From contig CAKMZG010000164.1 in the NCBI GenBank assembly GCA_929200335.1, forward strand, positions 1-5,519: DNA of 5,519 nt, written 5' to 3'. Positions within the stretch are counted from its first letter, which is position 1. Each line of letters opens with the position of its first letter. This stretch comes from an uncultured Alphaproteobacteria bacterium. GTDB taxonomy: Bacteria > Pseudomonadota > Alphaproteobacteria > Rhizobiales > Rhizobiaceae. The position numbers were made by a program, and so were the translations under genes. Positions 1 through 5,391 of the stretch are shown here, one piece after another. The notes under the pieces are model-generated. The model ran no database searches, was not told the DNA's origin, and worked only from the letters and a program-made list of their open reading frames with translations.

Positions 1-2025
1 GGCATCAACAGCTACAGTAAAATTTTCACCCACTAAGAGTGGATTAATTTCAATCTCTTCCAATTGTTGCATATGATCTTCTACAAATTTTTGTATGGCC
101 AAAACACTCTCAATTATACCTTGTTTATAAAGGGGCGCTTGGCCGCGAAAGCCCTCGATAAGTTTTGATATTTTCAATTTTGATAATGCAGATACAATAT
201 CCGCTTCACTGGCTGGTAATAAGAGTGAAACTCGTTCTTTTATTAATTCTGTCCATATACCTCCAAGCGCCAAAGTTAATACAAATCCATGGGCTGGATC
301 ATGAACGACACCGATCAAAAGTTCTAATTTTGCATTGTTAATTTGTTGCTCAAGGATAAAACTATTAGCATTCATTGATTTAGTGGCCGCTTCAACATCA
401 AAAAGAGATTTCAAATTCAACCTTATTGCACCAGCTTCAGTTTTATGTGCAAAGCCTTCGCCTTTTAAAACGACGCAATTGTTAAATTCATCAAGCGAGG
501 TGGGTAGATCATTAAAATTTTTAAATTGCAAATGTTTTGGAAACATAATGCCATAATCTGAAAGCATTGTTTTTGCTTCAAATTCTGAAATGATTTTAGA
601 ACAACAAATAGAGCCGCGTTGCCAAATGGGTTCTAAATGATTACGCACATTAACACTACTAGTAATAGCTAGAGCGTTTAATGCATCATCAATTCCACAA
701 AGTGGAACGATGCCCCGTTTCATTAATTTTTCAGCAATAGATTCAGGCATATTTTCAGGTAAAGAAGAGATTATTCCAACCACCGCATTGCTCATTGTTT
801 TGGCGCGGTCTAAGGCATCCATCACAACAAGCCAATCAGTATCATTACAACGGTCGCTACGAGGAAAATCTAAAACCACTAATGTCATGGCAAGATCGGG
901 ATCAATCATTGCGCGAAAGGCGGCTTCTAATTTTTCCCCATTGCCCCAAATATAAGTATGATAGTCAAGCGGATTGGCAAGTGCTACCGAATTACCCAAT
1001 GCTTGGCGCAATTCAAATTGCTGTCGCTCATTCAATTTTGGAAATTCAACTGATATTGTTAATGCACTATCCGCTACAAGACTAGCTTCCCCACCTGAAC
1101 AAGACATAGAAGCAAGACGATTGGACTTTAACCATGAATGCAAATGAAAAATTTTTAACGCTTCAATCATCTCGGTTAAATTTTTTGCCTGTGCAATGTT
1201 AAGACGTTCAAACAATGCAATAGCTCCAGCCTGACTGCCAGCAATTGAGGCGGTATGGGATATGGTTGCTGATTGTGCAGTTTCTGATTGTCCAACTTTA
1301 AGGGCAATGATGGGCTTATTTAGTTTTTGTGATAAAGTTGCAAGAGCTTGTAGATCATCAAGATTATCAATGCCTTCAATGTGTAAAGCCAAAGCAGTTA
1401 TACGGGGATCAGCAAGTAAAGCCATACCAATTTGTGAAATACCAATTTGCGCTTGATTACCAACGGTGCCTAAAAAAGCAATGGGTAATCCACGTTTGTG
1501 CATACTTAGATTTAAAGCAATGTTTGAGCTTTGTGTTAATATTGCAATTCCACGATCAACGGCAACGCCGCCATGATCATCTGGCCAAATTGCAGCTCCC
1601 TCTAAATAATTTATAAAGCCATAGCAATTGGGGCCAATGATTGGCATGTTTTGTGCAGCCGCCAATAATTTTTCTTGCAACAAAGCACCATCTTTTGTTT
1701 CCGATTCACTTTCTAAAAAACCTGAAGCAAAACAAATTGCTCCACCTGCATTAATAGCTTGCAAATTTTGCACAATCTCAATTGTAGCATTTCGATTTAC
1801 ACCAATGAAAGCAGCATCCGGTGCCTTTGGCAATTGGGCAACTGACGCAACGCAATCAACATCTGCAAGTTTAGTTCTTGTTGGATGAACAGCATAGATT
1901 TCACCACTAAAACCTAAACTTTTACAGCTTTTAATAACAGCTTCGCCCCACTTACCACCCCCTATAATGGCGATGCTTTTGGGCGATAAAAGTCTTGCCA
2001 AATCTGCTTGCTGTATTTTACCCAT
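1..2025 (-). CDS. Acyl-CoA synthetase, NDP-forming (acetate-CoA ligase/ACD family), partial at C-terminus
   Basis: Predicted to ligate CoA to a carboxylic acid using ATP (ADP- or NDP-forming) through a phosphohistidine intermediate, in the cytoplasm. The frame is open for 675 codons from the ATG at 2025 and leaves the window. Family members are about 690-710 aa, so only a short tail is missing. An N-terminal CoA-binding Rossmann domain has IAIIGGGKWG (residues 18-27) and GPNCYG (131-136). Succinyl-CoA-ligase-like domains follow, with TQSSN (164-168) and the motif SHTASIAG, whose His257 matches the phosphorylated catalytic His of ACD enzymes. SCSGGEAS (308-315) and NPLD (351-354) follow. The C-terminal ATP-grasp domain starts near 480 and includes LKGEGFAHKTEAG (520-532), ELLIGVVHDP (569-578) and the metal-binding EIEINPLLV (657-665). 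The start overlaps the dehydrogenase stop (TGATG), with GGGGG four bases upstream, so translation is probably coupled. The acyl substrate cannot be read from sequence. Feruloyl-CoA or short-chain acyl-CoA synthetases share this fold. Confidence 0.93.
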   Translation of the reverse strand, partial: MGKIQQADLARLLSPKSIAIIGGGKWGEAVIKSCKSLGFSGEIYAVHPTRTKLADVDCVASVAQLPKAPDAAFIGVNRNATIEIVQNLQAINAGGAICFASGFLESESETKDGALLQEKLLAAAQNMPIIGPNCYGFINYLEGAAIWPDDHGGVAVDRGIAILTQSSNIALNLSMHKRGLPIAFLGTVGNQAQIGISQIGMALLADPRITALALHIEGIDNLDDLQALATLSQKLNKPIIALKVGQSETAQSATISHTASIAGSQAGAIALFERLNIAQAKNLTEMIEALKIFHLHSWLKSNRLASMSCSGGEASLVADSALTISVEFPKLNERQQFELRQALGNSVALANPLDYHTYIWGNGEKLEAAFRAMIDPDLAMTLVVLDFPRSDRCNDTDWLVVMDALDRAKTMSNAVVGIISSLPENMPESIAEKLMKRGIVPLCGIDDALNALAITSSVNVRNHLEPIWQRGSICCSKIISEFEAKTMLSDYGIMFPKHLQFKNFNDLPTSLDEFNNCVVLKGEGFAHKTEAGAIRLNLKSLFDVEAATKSMNANSFILEQQINNAKLELLIGVVHDPAHGFVLTLALGGIWTELIKERVSLLLPASEADIVSALSKLKISKLIEGFRGQAPLYKQGIIESVLAIQKFVEDHMQQLEEIEINPLLVGENFTVAVDA

Positions 2026-3188
2026 CAAGCCCCCAATGGTCTTAATAATGAACGGCTGATGATGTGACGTTGGATTTCTGATGTACCTTCCCAAATCCGC
2101 TCAATACGTGCATCACGCCAAATTCGCTCAAGGGGCAGTTCATCCATCAAGCCCATACCGCCATGGATTTGTATGGCTTCATCAGCAACCATTGCGAGCA
2201 TTTCAGTTGCTTTTAATTTAGCCATGGCCATATCTGTATCTGTGCAAGTGCCTTGATCATATTTCCAACCCGCTTCCATAATCAATAAATTTGCAGCTTT
2301 TAATTCCAATGCCATATCTGCCAATTTAAATGAAATGCCTTGGAAACGCCCTATTTGTTGCCCAAATTGCTCTCTTGTGGCTGCATATTCTAATGCATGA
2401 TTAAATGCACGCTCTGCACGACCAAGACAGGTGGCGCCCACTTGCAAACGTGTAGCCCCAAGCCATTGATTGGCCAAATCAAATCCCTTATGAAACTCAC
2501 CCAGCATGTTTTCTTTTGGGATACGGCAATTGTCAAAATGCAAAGTGGCATTGGTATAACCACGATGGGAAACATTGTTGTACCCTTTTGAAATTTCATA
2601 ACCCTTAGTACCCTTATCAACGAAAAAAGCGGTAATTAATTTTTTCTTTCCACGTGGGGTATCTTCCTCACCAGTTGCCATGAATGCAATGGTAAAATCT
2701 GCCACATCCGCATGGGAAATAAAATGCTTTGTACCATTTAAAACATAATCATCCCCATCAGCGATTGCTGTTGCTTTCATCCCCCTTAAATCAGAACCTG
2801 CGCCAGGTTCTGTCATTGCAAGACAATCCCATGTATCACCTCGAACACAGGGCATCAAATATTTTTCAATTTGTTCTTTTGTACCAGCGCATAATATATT
2901 GGAAGGTCTTGCAACTGCAGTCCAATGTAGGGCATAATTTGTTCGGCCTAATTCTTTTTCATAAAGCAGCCATGTTAAGGTATCTAAACCCGCACCGCCT
3001 AGCTCTTCTGGTATATTGGCGGCATATAGGCCTGCTTCAATTGCTTTTTTTTGTAGAGATTTAATCAAATCAGGGTCGACCACGCCAGTGCGTTCAATTT
3101 CTAACTCATGGGGATAAAGCTCTTTTTCCACGAATGTTCGAGTGGTGTTTTGAATTAAGCTTTGCTCTTCTGTAAGCTCAAAATTCAT
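2025..3188 (-). CDS. Acyl-CoA dehydrogenase family protein (FAD-dependent)
   Basis: Predicted to oxidise an acyl-CoA to the trans-2-enoyl-CoA using FAD and pass electrons to ETF. At 387 aa it has the usual length of a soluble single-domain acyl-CoA dehydrogenase. The all-alpha N-terminal domain (about 1-120) includes FELTEEQ and IPEELGGAGLD. The middle beta domain has the FAD/substrate motif AMTEPGAGSD (124-133) and GTKHFIS (152-158). The C-terminal helical domain has TREQFGQQIGRFQ (271-283), QIHGGMG (340-346) and RIWEGTSEIQR (364-374). Glu367 aligns with the catalytic base of medium-chain dehydrogenases (YEGT motif), so the protein should be active. The ATG at 3188 follows a strong GGGGAGGAA ribosome site by about five bases. 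It is the first gene of an operon with the downstream CoA ligase and is divergent from a GATase1/AraC regulator. By context it may act on a quaternary-amine acyl-CoA such as gamma-butyrobetainyl-CoA. That is inference; general short- or branched-chain acyl-CoA substrates remain possible. Confidence 0.95.
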   Translation of the reverse strand: MNFELTEEQSLIQNTTRTFVEKELYPHELEIERTGVVDPDLIKSLQKKAIEAGLYAANIPEELGGAGLDTLTWLLYEKELGRTNYALHWTAVARPSNILCAGTKEQIEKYLMPCVRGDTWDCLAMTEPGAGSDLRGMKATAIADGDDYVLNGTKHFISHADVADFTIAFMATGEEDTPRGKKKLITAFFVDKGTKGYEISKGYNNVSHRGYTNATLHFDNCRIPKENMLGEFHKGFDLANQWLGATRLQVGATCLGRAERAFNHALEYAATREQFGQQIGRFQGISFKLADMALELKAANLLIMEAGWKYDQGTCTDTDMAMAKLKATEMLAMVADEAIQIHGGMGLMDELPLERIWRDARIERIWEGTSEIQRHIISRSLLRPLGA

Positions 3189-3190
3189 CT

Positions 3191-3200
3191 ATTCCTCCCC
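3191..3200 (-). promoter_or_regulatory. Strong ribosome-binding site of the acyl-CoA dehydrogenase
   Basis: On the minus strand GGGGAGGAAT sits just before the ATG at 3188, with about five bases between the GGAGG core and the start. This is the best Shine-Dalgarno in the window. It fixes the start codon and suggests high expression of the operon when induced. Confidence 0.8.
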
Positions 3201-3210
3201 AGTTCTATAA

Positions 3211-3228
3211 GCCTTAAATGGCTAAGGC
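3211..3228 (-). repeat. Inverted repeat GCCTTA-N6-TAAGGC in the dehydrogenase leader
   Basis: GCCTTA (3211-3216) and TAAGGC (3223-3228) are perfect inverted copies around a six-base spacer, lying 23-40 bases upstream of the dehydrogenase start codon. In RNA it would form a short six-pair hairpin upstream of the ribosome site. As DNA it could be an operator half-site pair near the likely transcription start. No T-run follows, so it is not an intrinsic terminator. Its function is unknown and it may be chance. Confidence 0.35.
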
Positions 3229-3274
3229 ATAAAATACCTCAGCATGTAAATTTTGCATTGATTAAAATCTTCCG

Positions 3275-3307
3275 CTATGCAAAAATTATATTTTACTATG
3301 CAGAAAT
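3275..3307. promoter_or_regulatory. Candidate AraC-type operator: two direct half-sites CTATGCARAAAT, 21 bp apart
   Basis: CTATGCAAAAAT at 3275-3286 and CTATGCAGAAAT at 3296-3307 match at 11 of 12 positions. Their starts are 21 bp apart, two turns of the helix. AraC-family regulators with two helix-turn-helix units bind such direct repeats on one face of DNA. A related inverted half-site, ATTTTGCAT (3250-3258), lies further toward the dehydrogenase. The right half-site ends eight bases before the regulator start codon, so binding there could also repress the regulator gene. The repeat is seen directly; its role as operator is inferred. Confidence 0.55.
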
Positions 3308-3315
3308 AGAATAAT

Positions 3316-4251
3316 ATGACACATCGCATTGCAGTTTTACTTTTTGAAAGATTTTCTAACCATTGCCTTGCAAATGCGGTTGAACCCTTAAGAGCGGCCA
3401 ATTCATTCATGGGCAAAGCCGCATATGAATGGGAATTTGTTACACTTGATGGCAAACAAATTACATCATCCAGTGGCCTTCCTGTTGCACCGTCTAAAAA
3501 GCTTTCAGATATAGATAGAATTGAGGATGTGTTCATCCTATCCAGCTACGATTATTCGCAACATGCAAATTTAAATACATCACGTGCATTGCGTGCTATA
3601 TCTTCCAAAATCAATCGGTTTGTGGGTATGGATACTGGGGCTTGGCTATTGGCTGAAGCGGGATTATTGGACGGTAAATCAGCAACCATTCATTGGGATG
3701 TGCTTGATGAAATGGCAGAGCAATTTCCTGATGTTAATGTGTTAGAGGATCGCTTTATATTGGATGATGGAGTGGCTACAACTGGTGGTGTTTCAACAAC
3801 TTTTGATTTTATTCTAGATATGGTTGCAAAACAATTAGGCACCATGTTGCGTTTAGAAGTTGCAGCATTTTTTCGACATGGGAATCGCTCTAGGCTATCA
3901 GATCCATTGTTGCGTCTTACAGGACAACAAAAGGTTGATGCTGCCATTGCACATATGCGTCGTAATATTGAAACGCCATTAAGCATAAATGATATTGCCT
4001 ATAAAATGCAGATTCATCCTAAAGAACTTAATCTATTATTTCATCAAATCATCAATGCTCCTCCTGGACATATTTATAAACGCATTCGATTGCGTGAGGC
4101 TAAACGATTAATAGAAATGAGCAGATTATCTATCTCTGAAATTGCATTTCGAATTGGTTACCAAAATCATGCAAGCTTTACCCGTGCATTTAAACAAGAG
4201 TTTAAGGTAGAACCCAGAAGTATCCGAGATAATGCGGCTTATTTATTTTGA
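3316..4251 (+). CDS. GlxA/CdhR-type transcriptional regulator (DJ-1/PfpI-like sensor plus AraC DNA-binding domain)
   Basis: A cytoplasmic transcription factor of 311 aa, the usual length for the family. Residues 1-180 form a DJ-1/PfpI (class I glutamine-amidotransferase-like) domain, starting RIAVLLFERFSNHCLANAVEP and containing the nucleophile-elbow region GMDTGAW (104-110) and LLDGKSATIHWD (117-128). The elbow position, Cys in catalytic relatives, is Asp106, so the domain probably senses a ligand rather than catalysing a reaction. The C-terminus carries two AraC helix-turn-helix units at about 223-244 (SINDIAYKMQIHPKELNLLF) and 272-300 (SISEIAFRIGYQNHASFTRA). The ATG at 3316 is supported by the conserved N-terminus, although no good Shine-Dalgarno precedes it. 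The gene is transcribed away from the dehydrogenase-ligase operon and is its likely activator. Characterised members of this group respond to carnitine (CdhR), glycine betaine (GbdR), sarcosine (SouR) or arginine (ArgR). The ligand here is unknown. Confidence 0.93.
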   Translation: MTHRIAVLLFERFSNHCLANAVEPLRAANSFMGKAAYEWEFVTLDGKQITSSSGLPVAPSKKLSDIDRIEDVFILSSYDYSQHANLNTSRALRAISSKINRFVGMDTGAWLLAEAGLLDGKSATIHWDVLDEMAEQFPDVNVLEDRFILDDGVATTGGVSTTFDFILDMVAKQLGTMLRLEVAAFFRHGNRSRLSDPLLRLTGQQKVDAAIAHMRRNIETPLSINDIAYKMQIHPKELNLLFHQIINAPPGHIYKRIRLREAKRLIEMSRLSISEIAFRIGYQNHASFTRAFKQEFKVEPRSIRDNAAYLF

Positions 4252-4408
4252 TAATTTTATCATAATATAATTAAGCGCAATGATAGCAAACAAGCATCAA
4301 TGGGTTTACTTCAAGATAATTCTACAATAGTCTGTTGTACTAGAACGCACCTCTTTAAAATAATTTCACTTTAAATAAATACGTATCAACACAAAGAGAT
4401 AGCGTTAA

Positions 4409-4429
4409 CGTTTTGAATTCATTAAAACG
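4409..4429. promoter_or_regulatory. 21-bp interrupted palindrome CGTTTT-N9-AAAACG, candidate operator
   Basis: CGTTTT (4409-4414) and AAAACG (4424-4429) are perfect inverted arms around GAATTCATT. The arms lie 39-59 bases upstream of the esterase GTG, where a repressor could cover a promoter. A small self-complementary CGTTAACG (4403-4410) overlaps the left arm. The symmetry is seen directly; the binding protein and the regulatory role are unknown. Confidence 0.35.
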
Positions 4430-4455
4430 CGAAACACTATAGGCAGCATGTTTTT

Positions 4456-4461
4456 AGGGAG
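4456..4461 (+). promoter_or_regulatory. Ribosome-binding site selecting the GTG start of the esterase
   Basis: AGGGAG lies six bases before the GTG at 4468. An ATG at 4466-4468 overlaps this GTG in another frame and opens only a short unrelated reading frame. The hydrolase frame has no upstream ATG, so GTG is the start that gives the family-like N-terminus (MADYQKLIDKEYWDF). Confidence 0.7.
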
Positions 4462-4467
4462 TTTAAT

Positions 4468-5364
4468 GTGGCAGATTATCAAAAGCTTATCGATAAAGAA
4501 TATTGGGATTTTATTCATAAAACCAATTCATGTTATCCGCCAGATACAGCCACACGTTCAATTGAACAACAAAGGACAATTTATAATGAAATGTGTAAAG
4601 CATTTCATGCTGGAAGGCCTGATGGTTTATCTGTAGAAAACATGAAAATTGAAAATGTGCCCATCAGAATTTATGGTAAGCCAAGTGAGATTGTGGTTGT
4701 CTATTTTCATGGTGGTGGCTTTGTTGTAGGTGACTTAGACAGTCATGATGATGTTTGCGCTGAATTGGCACATAATTGTGAACTTCAAGTGATTTCAGTT
4801 GATTATAGATTATCGCCTGAGCATGAACATCCAGCGGCTTATCAAGATGCGCTGTCAATTGTAAATTGGGCATTAGAAAAAAACCAAGTGATTTTAGTAG
4901 GAGATAGCGCTGGAGGTAATTTAGCCGCCGCTGTATCGGGTACGCTAAGAGATAAAATTAAAGCACAAGTTTTAATTTATCCAGGGCTTGGTGGTGATCA
5001 TAATAAAGGCAGTTATATGACGCATGCTAATGCTCCAATGTTAACCCGTGATGAAATATTATTTTATATGAGCATTAGAAAAGATCACTTTGATGATCCA
5101 ACCGCTAAACCACTTTTAGGTCCATTTGAAAAGTTGCCGTTGACTTTAGCATTAGCAGCTGAATGCGATCCACTTCATGATGATTGTTATGAATATGTTA
5201 ACAAAATAAATCAATTTGGGGGGCGCGCTATTGCTTTAACAGATAAAGGTTTAACCCATGGTCATCTACGCGCGCGGCATATATCAAAGCGTGCAGGAAA
5301 TTCATTTGCAAAAATCTGTGCTAGTATCAGTGCCTTTTCGAAGGATATATGGCAATTTAACTAA
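4468..5364 (+). CDS. Alpha/beta hydrolase, hormone-sensitive-lipase (HSL) family esterase
   Basis: A 298-aa cytoplasmic serine esterase of the HSL family (family IV), predicted to hydrolyse short acyl esters. The N-terminal cap helices (1-60) precede the beta strand VVVYF and the oxyanion motif HGGGF (81-85). The DYRLSPEHEHPAA segment (112-124) is characteristic of the family. The nucleophile is Ser147 in GDSAGG. Asp234 in AECDPLHDD and His264 in LTHGHLRAR complete the triad. There is no signal peptide. The start is a GTG with a good ribosome site. The length looks complete, although the stop codon falls inside a hairpin that probably belongs to a neighbouring IS. It is separated from the regulator by 216 bp and so may have its own promoter. 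The substrate is unknown. An acylcarnitine-like ester would fit the neighbourhood only speculatively. Confidence 0.93.
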   Translation: MADYQKLIDKEYWDFIHKTNSCYPPDTATRSIEQQRTIYNEMCKAFHAGRPDGLSVENMKIENVPIRIYGKPSEIVVVYFHGGGFVVGDLDSHDDVCAELAHNCELQVISVDYRLSPEHEHPAAYQDALSIVNWALEKNQVILVGDSAGGNLAAAVSGTLRDKIKAQVLIYPGLGGDHNKGSYMTHANAPMLTRDEILFYMSIRKDHFDDPTAKPLLGPFEKLPLTLALAAECDPLHDDCYEYVNKINQFGGRAIALTDKGLTHGHLRARHISKRAGNSFAKICASISAFSKDIWQFN

Positions 5365-5391
5365 ACCTACCGACCGAAGGTCGGTAGGTTT
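5363..5391. terminator. Perfect 13-bp hairpin: probable IS200-like right-end hairpin and/or terminator
   Basis: The arms at 5363-5375 (AAACCTACCGACC) and 5379-5391 are exact inverse complements around the loop GAA. Read on the minus strand, the tip is C-TTCG-G, the very stable UUCG tetraloop in RNA. The T-run after the stem is short on either strand (TTTGGGCTTTG on plus, TTTAGTTAAATT on minus), so termination strength is uncertain. The hairpin overlaps the last two bases of the esterase stop codon. It also contains the stop of the transposase remnant (5369-5367, minus). Its place right behind the transposase C-terminus is where IS200/IS605 elements carry their subterminal right-end hairpin. 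Confidence 0.65.

Larger units (their letters stand above)
3189..3315. promoter_or_regulatory. Divergent promoter region between the dehydrogenase operon and its regulator
   Basis: 127 AT-rich bases separate the two start codons. On the minus strand a possible -10 (TATTTT, 3236-3231) has only a weak -35 (ATGCAA near 3259-3254), which fits an activator-dependent promoter. A consensus TATAAT also lies at 3290-3285 on the minus strand, but without a recognisable -35. On the plus strand TATATT at 3287-3292 could serve the regulator gene. If the TATTTT box is used, transcription would start near 3224, and the repeated half-sites would be centred about 67 bases upstream, typical of class I activation by AraC-family proteins. 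Promoter positions are inferred by eye and are weak. Confidence 0.5.
4252..4467. other. Intergenic region between the regulator and the esterase gene
   Basis: 216 AT-rich bases with no credible gene. The regulator stop codon lies in a small TGATAA-TT-TTATCA inverted repeat (4249-4262), too AT-rich to be a convincing terminator. An interrupted repeat TACAA-N7-TTGTA (4323-4339) is visible and may be chance. A stronger palindrome (4409-4429) precedes the esterase. A weak promoter candidate for the esterase is TTGAAT (4413-4418) with a poor -10 around 4436-4441, which would overlap that palindrome. No tRNA, riboswitch or clear terminator was recognised. Confidence 0.5.

Noticed and set aside
335..1888. 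Several plus-strand open frames of 60-100 codons opposite the CoA ligase
   Set aside because: They lie antisense to a continuous 675-codon frame with clear family motifs. None has a recognisable domain or good ribosome site, so they are shadows.
3222..3536. Minus-strand frame of 104 codons across the regulator start and the intergenic region
   Set aside because: It overlaps the conserved start of the regulator and the operator region, and the protein has no family-like pattern.
4249..4262. TGATAA-TT-TTATCA as a terminator of the regulator gene
   Set aside because: The stem has no G-C pairs beyond the ends, the loop is only two bases and no T-run follows. It would be too weak.
4448..4636. 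An ATG at 4448 with a 62-codon frame before the esterase
   Set aside because: It is out of frame with the esterase, has no motif and overlaps it for most of its length. The AGGGAG site lies inside it and fits the GTG at 4468.
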